Source: Nitrospina sp. LS_NOB
GTDB taxonomy: Bacteria > Nitrospinota > Nitrospinia > Nitrospinales > VA-1
Direction: 5' to 3'
NCBI GenBank assembly: GCA_001542995.1
Contig: LFLA01000020.1
Span: 1 to 48,483, forward strand
DNA: 48,483 nt
Positions 8,339 to 17,382 of the stretch are shown here, one piece after another. The position numbers and the translations under genes were made by a program. Each line of letters begins with the position of its first letter. Positions within the stretch are counted from its first letter, which is position 1. The notes beneath the pieces are model-generated. The model did not search any database, was not told the origin of the DNA, and saw only the letters and a program-made list of their open reading frames with translations.

Positions 8339-9519
8339 AGTATAGAGCCATATTTTTAGCGGGTTTTGTTTTAGCGGGTTTGTTTTTTGCATCAACCGGG
8401 GGGGCCGCGAAAAAAAGTGCCAAGGAGATTAATGCGCTATTGCAGGATGAGCAGAAAGAATTAAGCCTTCTAAAGAAAAAAATTTCCAGCCAGAACAAAC
8501 TCATTTCTTTAGCGGGGAAAAAAGAAGGGCAATTACTAAGCAAACTAAGAAAGATTGACAATCAAATAAAACTAAAGGAGAGGGAGCTCAAGGTTTACCA
8601 GTGGAATTTTCTGATTAATAAAAAGAAACTTATTAAGCTTGAAGCAAATCTTCGGACTAATAAGCAGAAGTTAAGGGCTCAAAAACTGTTATTGGGAAAA
8701 CGTTTTCGTCAGATTTATAAAGAAGGCCCTGTTTTTCCTCTTAAGGTGGCCTTTTCATCGGAAAATGCGAGCGACTTTTTGCAAAGCCTCAAATATATGG
8801 AATTGATCGCCCAACATGATGCAAACCTGATGGCCAACTATATGAATCAGTCTGAGGGCATGAAAACCGAAAAGCAATCTCTTCTATCTGTCAGGGCGAA
8901 GCTGGTGCGGTTGGAGAAAGATGCCTTGGGCAAGCGGGGAGAGTTTGAAAGTGCCAGGAAGAATAAAAAGAGATTTTTAAAGAAGATTAAGAAAAAGAAA
9001 CGGTTTAGAATCCAAACCCGGAAGGAGCTTCAAAAGGCCTCCCATAATTTAAATAATCTGATTGCAAAATTATTGTCGAAGCTGGTATCCGGTGAAGGCC
9101 TTGATATTGTCGATAAAAGGGGCAGGTTGTCTCTGCCGGTGAAGGGCAAAATTCTCAACAAATTTGGCAGACAAAAAGATAGACAGTACGGTTCGTTCAT
9201 TGTGCATAATGGTATTAACATTAAAACCCGGACCGGTACACCGGTGCGCTCGGTTTTCAACGGTAAAGTTCTTTATACCGGAGAGCTTGAGGGTTATGGA
9301 AATCTGGTGATTATTGGGCATGGAAAGGATTATCATTCTCTTTATGGCCATTTGGACCGCATTGATGTCAAGCCGAATCAAGTGATTCAGACCGGAGATA
9401 TTATCGGTCGTAGTGGGGATGCGGGGTCTCTGGTTGGGGAAACCCTTTATTTGGAAATGCGTAAAAAGGGAAAACCTATTGAGCCCGTCCGTTGGTTTAA
9501 GACGGCTCGCAGGAAATAG
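8335..9519 (+). CDS. EnvC-like murein hydrolase activator, degenerate LytM domain
   Basis: A 394-residue exported protein: signal peptide (residues 1-22, ending near GGAAKK), a very Lys-rich coiled coil of about 220 residues, and a C-terminal LytM/peptidase M23 fold at about 280-390. The M23 zinc ligands are lost: the H-x-G-x-D site reads HNGIN (Asp to Asn), and the C-terminal HxEIR-like strand reads YLEMR (His to Tyr), although YGHLD is kept. EnvC of E. coli is likewise an inactive LytM protein that, driven by FtsEX through its coiled coil, activates amidases. Position directly after ftsX with an ATGA overlap supports the same role here (inference). Amidase partners are not in the window. 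Confidence 0.88.
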   Translation: MKYRAIFLAGFVLAGLFFASTGGAAKKSAKEINALLQDEQKELSLLKKKISSQNKLISLAGKKEGQLLSKLRKIDNQIKLKERELKVYQWNFLINKKKLIKLEANLRTNKQKLRAQKLLLGKRFRQIYKEGPVFPLKVAFSSENASDFLQSLKYMELIAQHDANLMANYMNQSEGMKTEKQSLLSVRAKLVRLEKDALGKRGEFESARKNKKRFLKKIKKKKRFRIQTRKELQKASHNLNNLIAKLLSKLVSGEGLDIVDKRGRLSLPVKGKILNKFGRQKDRQYGSFIVHNGINIKTRTGTPVRSVFNGKVLYTGELEGYGNLVIIGHGKDYHSLYGHLDRIDVKPNQVIQTGDIIGRSGDAGSLVGETLYLEMRKKGKPIEPVRWFKTARRK

Positions 9520-9612
9520 TGGGTCATAGCGCTAAAATACGCTTAGGTTATGGGTGCGCAGGGTCTATAATTGATATATAATTATTGGTTTATATCTTAG
9601 GGAGATAACACT

Positions 9613-11046
9613 TTGAGTTTGTCGCCGGTGGGTAAAGGAATAAAGGCTGGGTTTGCCCGGTTTCTGGTCATCGTTATATTGGGGATGTTCCCCGCACAGA
9701 CTCTTTATGCGGAGGAGAATGTTGAAGAACCCAAACCGGATACTTATAACAAGCTCAAGGTGTTTTCTGAGATACTTTCCCTGATTGAATCCAATTATGT
9801 TGAACCGGTGGGAAGCAACACTATGATTGAGGGAGCTATCAAGGGAATGGTTAAGTCCCTTGATCCTCACACCAGCTATTTGCCTCCCGCGTCCTATAAA
9901 GAAATGCAGGTGGAGACAACAGGGAAATTCGGTGGGCTGGGCATTGAGATCAGTATTCGCGATGGTGTGCTAACCGTTGTTTCTCCGATTGAAGAAACCC
10001 CGGCTTTTAGAGTGGGAATTAAATCGGGCGATAAAATTATAAAAATTGAAGACGAATCAACCCTTGATATGACTCTTCAGGACGCGGTCTCCCGACTCAG
10101 GGGTGAAACCGGATCTCCTGTGACCATCACGATTTTCAGGGAATCCTTCAAGGCTCCAAAAGAATTCACTATTGTCCGGGATATTATTAAAGTCCGGAGT
10201 GTTGTTAAAAAACTTTATAAGAAGGACATTGGTTATATCAAAATCCGCAGTTTTTCAAAAAATACCAGTGCGGATCTGGATAAAGCCCTCGCTGACCTCG
10301 GTAAAGAGGGGATCAGCAAATTGATCCTTGATCTCAGGAACAATCCTGGAGGACTGTTGAATCAGGCTGTTGAAGTGACGGATCGATTTTTGAACCGTGA
10401 AAACCTGATTGTCTATACCAAAGGACGTTCGGACGGGCAAAATATGCGTTTCACGAGCCATGATAAGGTAGCGGGTGTTACTTATCCCTTGATCATTATG
10501 GTTAATGGAGGAAGCGCAAGCGCCTCGGAAATCGTGGCGGGTGCTTTGCAGGATTTAAATCGGGCCGTTATTCTGGGCACGCAAACTTTTGGCAAAGGAT
10601 CCGTTCAAACCATCATACCGCTAAGCGATGGTTCTGCCTTGCGATTAACGACGGCCCGTTACTACACTCCCAGTGGCAGGGTGATTCAGAAAAATGGCAT
10701 TGAGCCGGATATCATTGTTGAAAGAACACCTGTCGAGGATTTAGAAGAAGAGGATGAAAATAAAACGGAACCGAAAGAAAAAACCCGACTTCGAAGATTT
10801 TTGCGTGAAAAGGATTTAAAGAAACATTTAAAGGGTAAGAGCAGTATTGGTAATGTCGAAGAAGAAAGCGAAGTAGAAAGTGTTGACAAGGATGAAGAAA
10901 CTGCCTCTATCCATGAAGACCTGCTAAAGGACAATCAACTTCAACAGGCCGTTTCCCTGCTTTCGGGCTGGGAGGTCATGAAGAAGATGTTTAAAAATTT
11001 GCAGGTCCCCACTCCGGACCCTGATAGCCGAATCAGCATGAAATAA
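9613..11046 (+). CDS. ctpA: Carboxyl-terminal processing protease, S41 family
   Basis: Periplasmic serine protease that trims the C termini of exported proteins and often controls peptidoglycan hydrolases. There is a signal peptide (hydrophobic FLVIVILGMFPAQTLYA, cleavage near residue 35), a PDZ domain at about 100-185 (GLGIEISIRDGVLTVVSPIE), and an S41 catalytic domain with the NGGSASASE motif (nucleophile near Ser303) and the catalytic Lys in TFGKGSVQ (Lys328). A Lys/Glu-rich tail from about 380 to 440 precedes a short conserved end. Start is TTG at 9613 with AGGGAG upstream. It follows the FtsEX-EnvC genes by 93 bases, a common arrangement in related bacteria that ties it to cell-wall remodelling. 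Confidence 0.93.
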   Translation: MSLSPVGKGIKAGFARFLVIVILGMFPAQTLYAEENVEEPKPDTYNKLKVFSEILSLIESNYVEPVGSNTMIEGAIKGMVKSLDPHTSYLPPASYKEMQVETTGKFGGLGIEISIRDGVLTVVSPIEETPAFRVGIKSGDKIIKIEDESTLDMTLQDAVSRLRGETGSPVTITIFRESFKAPKEFTIVRDIIKVRSVVKKLYKKDIGYIKIRSFSKNTSADLDKALADLGKEGISKLILDLRNNPGGLLNQAVEVTDRFLNRENLIVYTKGRSDGQNMRFTSHDKVAGVTYPLIIMVNGGSASASEIVAGALQDLNRAVILGTQTFGKGSVQTIIPLSDGSALRLTTARYYTPSGRVIQKNGIEPDIIVERTPVEDLEEEDENKTEPKEKTRLRRFLREKDLKKHLKGKSSIGNVEEESEVESVDKDEETASIHEDLLKDNQLQQAVSLLSGWEVMKKMFKNLQVPTPDPDSRISMK

Positions 11047-11102
11047 CATTTGTTTCTTCCTCTGATTATTGGCAATTACATTTATAGATTCTCAGCCTGC
11101 CC

Positions 11103-12116
11103 ATGCTTGTTCTTGGTCTAGAAACTTCCTGCGATGAAACTGCCGCCGCAGTCTTGAAAGACGGCGACACCCTTTTATCTAATATCATCAATGACCAGAT
11201 TGGCGTTCACTCTCCATACGGAGGAATTGTTCCTGAGTTGGCGGGGCGGTCGCATAATGAACGGGTACACCGGGTTATTAAGGAAGCAGTGGTCGAGGCT
11301 GGAGTGCGGCTAAGAGATATCGATCTCATCGCTGTCACGATGGGGCCCGGGCTGATCGGCTCATTACTGGTAGGTTTGAACACTGCTAAAGGACTTTCAT
11401 ATGGTCTGAAAATTCCTATGATCGGGGTGAACCATTTGGAAGGCCATCTTCTGGCCATCTTTTTACAGAAAAAAATACAGTTTCCTTTCATTGCGCTGAT
11501 TGTTTCCGGTGGACATACCGACCTGTACCGGGTTTCTGATTTTGGGCGATATAAACTGTTGGGGCGAACTCGTGATGATGCGGCGGGAGAGTCTTTCGAT
11601 AAAGTAGGGAAAATGCTTGGACTTCCGTATCCTGGGGGACCGGCCATTGAAAAGTTGGCGCGGAATGGAAATGGAAAGGCCCATAAATTTCCGCGAGCCT
11701 ATCTTGAAAAAGGTTCTCTGGATTTTAGTTTCAGTGGCTTGAAAACATCGGTCCGAACTTTTTTGAACCGAAGAGAGAAGGGCAACCGGTTAACCCTGAC
11801 CGATGAAGATATTTCAGCGGGTTTTCAGGATGCGGTTCTTGATGTCCTGGTGGATAAACTTATCAGCGCTTGTAAGAAAGAGAATCTATCGCGTATCGTC
11901 GTGACCGGTGGAGTGGCCTCAAATGGTGCCTTACGTGTGGCAGTAGGAAAAGCGGCTCAAGCTTATGGCTTTGAAGCTTCTTTTCCAGACCCAATATTTT
12001 GTACCGATAATGCTGCGATGATTGCTTGTGCCGGTCATTACAAGTTTGCCCGAAATCAAAGTTCGTCGACTGATTTTATGGGGTTGGATGCAAAAGCCAG
12101 TCTTTCGATAGAATAA
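11103..12116 (+). CDS. tsaD: tRNA N6-adenosine threonylcarbamoyltransferase TsaD
   Basis: Catalytic subunit that transfers threonylcarbamoyl from TC-AMP to A37 of ANN-decoding tRNAs, in complex with TsaB/TsaE. Length (337 residues) is normal. Motifs: GLETSCDETAAAV at the N terminus, AGRSHNERV, the metal-binding GVNHLEGHLLA, SGGHTDLYRV, GESFDKVGKMLGLPYPGGP, FSFSGLKT and the C-terminal VVTGGVASNGALR with DNAAMIA. It starts at ATG 11103, 57 bases after ctpA, and is followed within 24 bases by the epimerase gene, so these are probably one transcript. Confidence 0.96.
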   Translation: MLVLGLETSCDETAAAVLKDGDTLLSNIINDQIGVHSPYGGIVPELAGRSHNERVHRVIKEAVVEAGVRLRDIDLIAVTMGPGLIGSLLVGLNTAKGLSYGLKIPMIGVNHLEGHLLAIFLQKKIQFPFIALIVSGGHTDLYRVSDFGRYKLLGRTRDDAAGESFDKVGKMLGLPYPGGPAIEKLARNGNGKAHKFPRAYLEKGSLDFSFSGLKTSVRTFLNRREKGNRLTLTDEDISAGFQDAVLDVLVDKLISACKKENLSRIVVTGGVASNGALRVAVGKAAQAYGFEASFPDPIFCTDNAAMIACAGHYKFARNQSSSTDFMGLDAKASLSIE

Positions 12117-12139
12117 GCACGCGTCATAAAGGAAACAAC

Positions 12140-13135
12140 ATGCGGGCTCTGGTTACAGGCGGAGGCGGATTTCTTGGGAGCGGTATCGCCCAATCTCTCC
12201 ACGAAAAAAAAAATGACGTTAAAGTTGTGGGCCGGCGTTATTATTCGCATCTTCCCAAAGACATCAAAATATGCCAGGGCGATATTCGGGACCTTGATTT
12301 CCTTTGCAAGATATTTTCGGGCGTGGAGGTTGTCTTCCACACTGCGGCTTTCCCCGGTATTTGGGGCCGGGCAGAGGACTTTTACAGCATCAATGTTGAT
12401 GGAACCCGCAATGTGATAAAAGCCTGCCTGCTTAACGGGGTGCAAAAGCTGGTGTTCACCAGTTCTCCAAGTGTCATTTATGGAGACTCAAGTCTTGAAG
12501 GAGTGGATGAAACGGCTCCCTATCCAGAGGATTATTTGTGCGAGTATCCCCGCACCAAGGCAATTGCTGAAAAACTTGTGACAGAAGCGAATGGTAGGGA
12601 TTTGGCCACGGTATCCATCCGGCCGCATCTTATCTGGGGGCCGGGAGATCCGCATTTGGTTCCTGGAATTTTAGCAAAAGCCGACAAGGGCCGATTGGTG
12701 CGAGTGGGGCAGGGAGAAAACAAAGTTGATATCATTTATATCGACAATGCCGTATCTGCGCATCTTAAAGCTTGCGATGCGCTGGGGGTAGGAAAACCTC
12801 CCGCTGGTAAAGTTTATTTTATCAGCGATGGCGAACCGGTGAACTTGTGGAACTGGATCAATGAACTGCTAAAAAAAACAGGCCGGCTTCCTGCAACCCG
12901 GAGCATCTCCTACCAAACAGCATCAAAGCTGGGTTATTTGTTGGAGGGAATATACAATTTCTGGAGGATTAAAAAAGAACCTCCGATGACCCGGTTTCTG
13001 GCATCCCAGTTGGCGACTTCTCATTACTTTAATATTGCCCGTGCTAAAAATGATTTTGGATATGCGCCGGTGGTTAGTCCTGAGGAGGGAATGAGCCGAC
13101 TCATTCAGTCTCTTTCGGCTCCCCAAGAATGTTGA
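12140..13135 (+). CDS. NAD(P)-dependent epimerase / 3-beta-HSD family protein
   Basis: Extended short-chain dehydrogenase/reductase of 331 residues. The Rossmann dinucleotide site is VTGGGGFLGSGI at the N terminus, DIRD binds the adenine side, the active-site triad is represented by TSSPSVIYG and the YPRTK (Tyr-x3-Lys) motif, and RPHLIWGPGDPHLVPG is a typical substrate-side segment. The pattern is closest to the 3-beta-hydroxysteroid dehydrogenase/isomerase branch, whose bacterial members act on sterol-, hopanoid- or sugar-like substrates; the substrate cannot be told. RBS AAAGGA precedes ATG 12140. The 3' end overlaps the convergent larB gene by 35 bases. Confidence 0.88.
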   Translation: MRALVTGGGGFLGSGIAQSLHEKKNDVKVVGRRYYSHLPKDIKICQGDIRDLDFLCKIFSGVEVVFHTAAFPGIWGRAEDFYSINVDGTRNVIKACLLNGVQKLVFTSSPSVIYGDSSLEGVDETAPYPEDYLCEYPRTKAIAEKLVTEANGRDLATVSIRPHLIWGPGDPHLVPGILAKADKGRLVRVGQGENKVDIIYIDNAVSAHLKACDALGVGKPPAGKVYFISDGEPVNLWNWINELLKKTGRLPATRSISYQTASKLGYLLEGIYNFWRIKKEPPMTRFLASQLATSHYFNIARAKNDFGYAPVVSPEEGMSRLIQSLSAPQEC

Positions 13136-13871
13136 TGCGGTGGGCCATGCAGCCAGCTCCAAATCCGTTGTCGATATTAACGACGGCTATTCCCGTAGCG
13201 CAACTGTTTAGCATGGTAAGAAGGGCAGAAACGCCACCAAAAGATGTTCCATAACCGATACTGGTGGGTACTGCTATGATAGGTTTGTCCACAAGGCCAC
13301 CGACCACACTTGCCAGTGCCCCTTCCATCCCTGCCACGACAATGACCACTCGTGCTTTTCTGATCTGTTCAAGATTATTGAAGAGACGGTGAATTCCTGC
13401 TACTCCCACATCAAAAAGGGTTTCTGTATCGCTTCCCAGTATTCGAGCTGTGACCGAAGCTTCTTCAGCGATGGGGATGTCTGAGGTCCCAGCGGTGATG
13501 ATGGTTATCAAGCCGCTTTTTTTCTTGGACTTAATTTTTTCAATAACGAGAGTCTGCGCTGTTTCATTGTATTCAGAAATTTTAGGCAGAAAAGATTTTA
13601 ATTTGCGAAAGGTTTCTTTGGACAACTTGGTCGCCAGAACAGAATGACCCGCACGATTCATGCTCTGAATGATCTTTTTTATTTGGGCCACGGTTTTGCC
13701 CTGGCAGTAAATGACCTCGGGCATGCCGCTTCGGAGTTCGCGATGATGGTCGATCTTGGCGAATTCCAGGTCCTCAAAAGGCAGGATCTCAAGCTTTTTA
13801 ATGGCCTGCTGGGGAGTTAATTTTTGCTCGTGCAAGTCATTCAATAATTTTTTTAAATCCTTTGGGTTCAT
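13101..13871 (-). CDS. larB: LarB, nickel-pincer cofactor biosynthesis carboxylase
   Basis: LarB carboxylates and hydrolyses nicotinic acid adenine dinucleotide, the first step toward the nickel-pincer nucleotide cofactor of LarA-type racemases. The 256-residue protein has a helical N-terminal region with LTPQQAIKKLEILPFEDLEF, HHRELRSGMPEVIYCQGKT typical of LarB, and a C-terminal AIR-carboxylase-like (PurE fold) domain with ITAGTSDIPIAEEA, DVGVAGIHRLF, VVAGMEGALASVVGGLV, PTSIGYGTSFGGVSALLTML and NIDNGFGAG. It overlaps gpsA by four bases and the epimerase by 35. LarC is encoded at 30257; no LarE or LarA is seen here. Confidence 0.92.
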   Translation of the reverse strand: MNPKDLKKLLNDLHEQKLTPQQAIKKLEILPFEDLEFAKIDHHRELRSGMPEVIYCQGKTVAQIKKIIQSMNRAGHSVLATKLSKETFRKLKSFLPKISEYNETAQTLVIEKIKSKKKSGLITIITAGTSDIPIAEEASVTARILGSDTETLFDVGVAGIHRLFNNLEQIRKARVVIVVAGMEGALASVVGGLVDKPIIAVPTSIGYGTSFGGVSALLTMLNSCATGIAVVNIDNGFGAGCMAHRINILGEPKETE

Positions 13872-14887
13872 TCCAAACCCTTTATGCCGGCAAACTCGGT
13901 GGTTATTTCAACTTTCATCAAGTCCTCCAACGCCTGGCCAGGCGATTTGTTTTCGTGGAGGACGCGGTAGGTCTCTTCGATAATCGATGCTTGGACATTG
14001 AATTTCTTTATCAGGGAATGAGCCGATTTCACAGTCAAGACACCCTCGGCGACCATTTTCATGTTTCCAGTAATTTCTTTCAGGGATTTTCCTTTCCCCA
14101 GTTGGATTCCCAACTGACGGTTGCGGCTCAAGTCTCCGGTGCAGGTGAGCACAAGATCTCCAAGACCCGTCAGGCCATAAAAGGTCTCCGGCTTGGCCCC
14201 GAGTTTCGTTCCAATCCGGCTGATCTCGACCAGTCCGCGGGTGATCAGAGCGGCCCGTGTGTTGAATCCCAAACCGAGCCCGTCACAAATTCCTGTAGCG
14301 ATCGCGATGACATTTTTCAATGCACCGCCAATTTCGACCCCCACCAGATCGTCGTTGGCAAATACTTTCATTTTGTCCGTAGTAAAAAGTTCCTGAACCT
14401 GTTTTGCCGTTTCCAGGTTTTCTGCTGAGGCCAACAGGGCAGAAGGAACTCCTTCGGCGACCTCCTTGGCAAATGTGGGGCCGGAAATAGTGGCGGTAGA
14501 AATATTTTCACCCAAAACATCCTGAATAATCTGGTGGCTGGTAAAAAGGGTGTCATTTTCTAATCCCTTGCTGGCGCTAATGATTAGACAATCTTTTGCA
14601 ATAAATGGTTTAATCTGGGACAGGGTCTGTCTGATCACATGAGTAGGAACCACTAGCAGAATCAAAGATTGCCCTTCGATAGCAGATTGTAAAGACAAAG
14701 TGGGATGAATATTTTCCGGCAACGAGTGTCCTGGTAAAAACCATGCATTTTCCCGGGTGCGGGTCATGGCATCACACAATTCTTTTTCATACACCCAAAG
14801 GGATATTTGGCGGAAATTGCTGGCCAAATGAAGGGCTAGTGCGGTTCCCCAGCTCCCCGCACCAATGATGGAAATTTTTTCATGCAT
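13868..14887 (-). CDS. gpsA: Glycerol-3-phosphate dehydrogenase [NAD(P)+]
   Basis: Reduces dihydroxyacetone phosphate to sn-glycerol-3-phosphate for phospholipid synthesis. The 339-residue protein has the N-terminal nucleotide site IIGAGSWGTALALHLA, the SASKGLEN and SGPTFAKEVAEGVPSALL motifs, the catalytic Lys in GGALKNVIAIATGICDG, TRGLVEISR, YGLTGLGDLVLTC and LSRNRQLG. Start ATG at 14887. It is the first gene of a minus-strand pair with larB, coupled by a four-base overlap. Confidence 0.96.
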   Translation of the reverse strand: MHEKISIIGAGSWGTALALHLASNFRQISLWVYEKELCDAMTRTRENAWFLPGHSLPENIHPTLSLQSAIEGQSLILLVVPTHVIRQTLSQIKPFIAKDCLIISASKGLENDTLFTSHQIIQDVLGENISTATISGPTFAKEVAEGVPSALLASAENLETAKQVQELFTTDKMKVFANDDLVGVEIGGALKNVIAIATGICDGLGLGFNTRAALITRGLVEISRIGTKLGAKPETFYGLTGLGDLVLTCTGDLSRNRQLGIQLGKGKSLKEITGNMKMVAEGVLTVKSAHSLIKKFNVQASIIEETYRVLHENKSPGQALEDLMKVEITTEFAGIKGLE

Positions 14888-15053
14888 AGATAGAGCCTTT
14901 TAGTAAGACGACCATTATAGCGAATTCAACTTTGTATTGCTTAGAGAAATGGCTTGTTTGGGGTAGGCCTTTATGGTTAAATAAAGTCATCAATACATAA
15001 CCTAAGTTAGCTGTTAATTTCCAAATATTCCTCTTTTAATTAGGGTTCATCTC

Positions 15054-15722
15054 ATGGCCAAGCGTTTAAAAGTAAGCCGGAAACATTTGTTGAAGGATCC
15101 TGACCAGTTTTTATCCGCTTCTGAAAAAGCCATGATTTTCTTTTTGGAGAATCGTACTGCTGTTATTGGTGGGATCGTATCCATCATCGTGGCCGGTTCT
15201 TCTTTTTTAGGTTTTAAATATTATCAGGAAGCGCAGGCCATGAAGAATGAGGCGTTTTATTTTGAAATGGTGAAGCTTGTTGATAACACCAGTGACCCAG
15301 TTTCTGAAGCGCAATTGATCTTAGAAAAAATAGGGGATGGCTTCCAAAAAGAACGGGCGTCATTATTGTTGGGCGATATCCATTTTCAAAACCAGGAAAA
15401 TGATAAAGCCGAGGCGCTTTATTCAACGGTGATGAGCAATTCTTCAAAGGGGCAAATCAATCACCAATTGGCGCAGATAGGTTTGGCACACAGCTATCAA
15501 GCCAAAAAAGATTATAAAAGGGCTATTGGTTTGTTTAAATCGGTTATCGAAGCCAATTCAAGTTTTCCTTTATTCCAGGTCTATTTGAGTCTCTCAAGAT
15601 GTCACGAGTTGAATAATGACGTGTCCAACGCATTGCTGGTTTTAAGGGAAATGCGGATGAAATTTCCTGAGGAACCACAAGTGGATAAAATCGAGAGTCG
15701 CATCAAACAGCTTTCTGCCTGA
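15054..15722 (+). CDS. TPR-containing membrane-anchored protein (YfgM-like)
   Basis: A 222-residue protein with a basic cytoplasmic N terminus, one transmembrane helix at about residues 35-52 (VIGGIVSIIVAGSSFLGF) and a periplasmic part of tetratricopeptide-like helices (IGLAHSYQAKKDYKRAIGLF; VYLSLSRCHELNNDVSNAL). The architecture matches YfgM/ancillary SecYEG-translocon TPR proteins, which associate with periplasmic chaperones. Exact function is not shown. It is separated from the downstream protease by a 300-base repeat-filled gap. Confidence 0.75.
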   Translation: MAKRLKVSRKHLLKDPDQFLSASEKAMIFFLENRTAVIGGIVSIIVAGSSFLGFKYYQEAQAMKNEAFYFEMVKLVDNTSDPVSEAQLILEKIGDGFQKERASLLLGDIHFQNQENDKAEALYSTVMSNSSKGQINHQLAQIGLAHSYQAKKDYKRAIGLFKSVIEANSSFPLFQVYLSLSRCHELNNDVSNALLVLREMRMKFPEEPQVDKIESRIKQLSA

Positions 15723-15739
15723 TTGTCTAACGGCCCAAT

Positions 15740-16015
15740 CGCCGTACCCCTTCGGGGCATGAAAGTACCCGTGCCGGGCATGAAGGTTAAGGGAGAGGAC
15801 ATCACAACTGATGAGGGATCATAACATGCTGCCAATGAGCAAGAACTTATTAGGCCCGGAAGAATGACTCCGGGTGGTAAAAAGCTATTGCCAGTCACCA
15901 GCGGAGGTTCTCCGCCTCTTTGCCAGAGCGGCGGCATGCAATAGCTCGTTGAGCCGAGTAACCCTTTATGGGCAAGGAAAAGACATTGCTCATTACCTGC
16001 GGAGGTTCTCCGCTA
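15740..16015. repeat. Intergenic repeat cluster with two palindromes
   Basis: Between the TPR gene and the M48 protease there are at least four repeat elements. Two tandem 'TACCCCTTCGGGGCATGAAAG'-like elements lie at 15745-15765 and 15766-15785. The perfect palindrome GCGGAGGTTCTCCGC occurs at 15901-15915 and again at 15999-16013, eight bases before the protease start. Other copies are at 29411 and 35437. Reading frames extending the protease upstream (to 15874) are made of this repeat sequence. Confidence 0.75.
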
Positions 16016-16020
16016 CTTTT

Positions 16021-17103
16021 ATGCCGAAAATATCTAAAAACTTCATATTTGTTCTCCTGCCCCTTCTGACTCTCCTTGTTTTATTCTTTCCGGTTGATAC
16101 TCATTCCGTACCCTTCATTTCGCAGGAAACAGAACTGGCCATGGGCAAGGGTGCCGATCAGCAAATCATCCAGCAATATGGGATTTATCAGGATAAAGAA
16201 CTTCAACTATACGTCAATGGAATTGGTCAGAATCTTGTCTCCCAACTTTCTGACAAGGTTTTTTCACGTTACTATTTTCGCATTGTAGACAGTTTGGATA
16301 TCAACGCGTTTGCTTTGCCCGGCGGCTATGTCTATGTGACTCTTGGTCTCATGGCCATGGTGAACAGCGAGGCGGAACTTGCCGGAGTTTTAGGTCATGA
16401 AATCGGGCATGTTATATTTCACCACGGTGCCAAGCAGATGGTGCGCAGTATAGGCGCGCAGATTTTGGCCCTGGGAGGAGCTATTGCAAGCCCGAAGAAT
16501 GCAGGGCAATGGCTTACTGTCAGTACCGCCATGTTCCAGCAAATCAACATGGGCTATGGCCGGGATGCAGAAATTGAGTCGGACGAGCAGGGGATATTGA
16601 ACAGTAAAGAAGCGGGGTACAGTCCGTTTGGGATGGCCGGATTTCTAAAAAGCCTGCGACGAAAGGAAATCATGTCGGGCCAATCCTATCACTCTTTTCA
16701 AGCGAGCCATCCGGATACCCGCGAACGGATTATCAAAGCCGGCCTCCTGGCCGGGCGCATGACCGACGAACCGGAAAGTGTGAACAGCTACCGGGAGCGA
16801 TATTTAAATCGAATTCGTGGTTTGAAATATGAAGGACAAAAACACGGTAAGGATAGAAAACGCCACAAGGACCAGTATATTGATATCTATGAAGTGCAAA
16901 AAGGGGATACATTCCAGAGCATTGCGGAAAAAGAGTTGGGGAACAAGCGCAAGGATCTGGATATATCTGTCATGAATGGGAGAAAAGAATCCAGCCAGCC
17001 CAAACCTGGCGAGTTATTGAAGATAGTGCGTAACGGTAAATTTAAAAAAGATAAAATGCTCCTTATCAATCCTGATCTCGAACAGGTTCTGCATCCAAAA
17101 TAA
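16021..17103 (+). CDS. M48 family metalloprotease with C-terminal LysM-like domain
   Basis: Periplasmic zinc protease resembling BepA/YfgC, which maintains outer-membrane protein assembly. I start it at ATG 16021 because a signal peptide follows (FIFVLLPLLTLLVLFF, cleavage near DTHS); upstream in-frame codons are repeat DNA. The 360-residue protein has the HExxH site GHEIGHVIFHH (His126-Glu127-His130) and the downstream Glu in YGRDAEIESDEQG (Glu184/Glu186), then SHPDTRERI. A LysM-like peptidoglycan-binding segment (VQKGDTFQSIAEKELGN) occupies about residues 285-340. BepA itself carries TPRs instead, so the LysM ending suggests cell-wall tethering. The SH3-like ORF follows immediately. Confidence 0.9.
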   Translation: MPKISKNFIFVLLPLLTLLVLFFPVDTHSVPFISQETELAMGKGADQQIIQQYGIYQDKELQLYVNGIGQNLVSQLSDKVFSRYYFRIVDSLDINAFALPGGYVYVTLGLMAMVNSEAELAGVLGHEIGHVIFHHGAKQMVRSIGAQILALGGAIASPKNAGQWLTVSTAMFQQINMGYGRDAEIESDEQGILNSKEAGYSPFGMAGFLKSLRRKEIMSGQSYHSFQASHPDTRERIIKAGLLAGRMTDEPESVNSYRERYLNRIRGLKYEGQKHGKDRKRHKDQYIDIYEVQKGDTFQSIAEKELGNKRKDLDISVMNGRKESSQPKPGELLKIVRNGKFKKDKMLLINPDLEQVLHPK

Positions 17104-17104
17104 A

Positions 17105-17290
17105 TTGGAAGATTTACTACTCCCTAAAACGCAGACCGTGCACCTGAAGCCAGAGGGTGAAATCTGCAATCGCCTCAAGCAGGGAACCCATGTCAAGATT
17201 GTAAGAAGGAAAGGCGACTGGGTTCACATCGTCTGGCGAAGCGGAAAAAAGAAGGGATGGATAACTTATCTCCCGACCATAAAAGTCTGA
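17105..17290 (+). CDS. Small bacterial SH3-like domain protein
   Basis: A 61-codon frame starting at TTG one base after the protease stop. The translation has the SH3b pattern: TVHLKPEG, LKQGTHVKIVRRKGDWVHIV and a closing KKGWITYLP. SH3b domains bind peptidoglycan or peptides. No signal peptide is visible and the ribosome binding site is poor, so it might be produced only by readthrough or reinitiation from the M48 gene, or the pair could once have been a single LysM-SH3 protein. Confidence 0.6.
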   Translation: MEDLLLPKTQTVHLKPEGEICNRLKQGTHVKIVRRKGDWVHIVWRSGKKKGWITYLPTIKV

Positions 17291-17328
17291 ATAAAATTAA
17301 AGTTATTCTAAAATTGGCCAATAAAAAA

Positions 17329-17352
17329 CCCCGGACGGGTGACCGTCCGGGG
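17329..17352. terminator. Bidirectional rho-independent terminator
   Basis: A 10-bp perfect GC-rich stem (CCCCGGACGG with CCGTCCGGGG) with a GTGA tetraloop. On the minus strand it is followed by six T, making it a strong terminator for the aconitase gene; on the plus strand it is followed by TGTATATTTT and may also end the M48/SH3 transcript. Confidence 0.9.
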
Positions 17353-17382
17353 TGTATATTTTAATGCTAAACCTTAAGCTTA

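Noticed and set aside
15874-16020. N-terminal extension of the M48 protease
   Set aside because: The upstream frame is repeat DNA, and a proper signal peptide starts at 16021.
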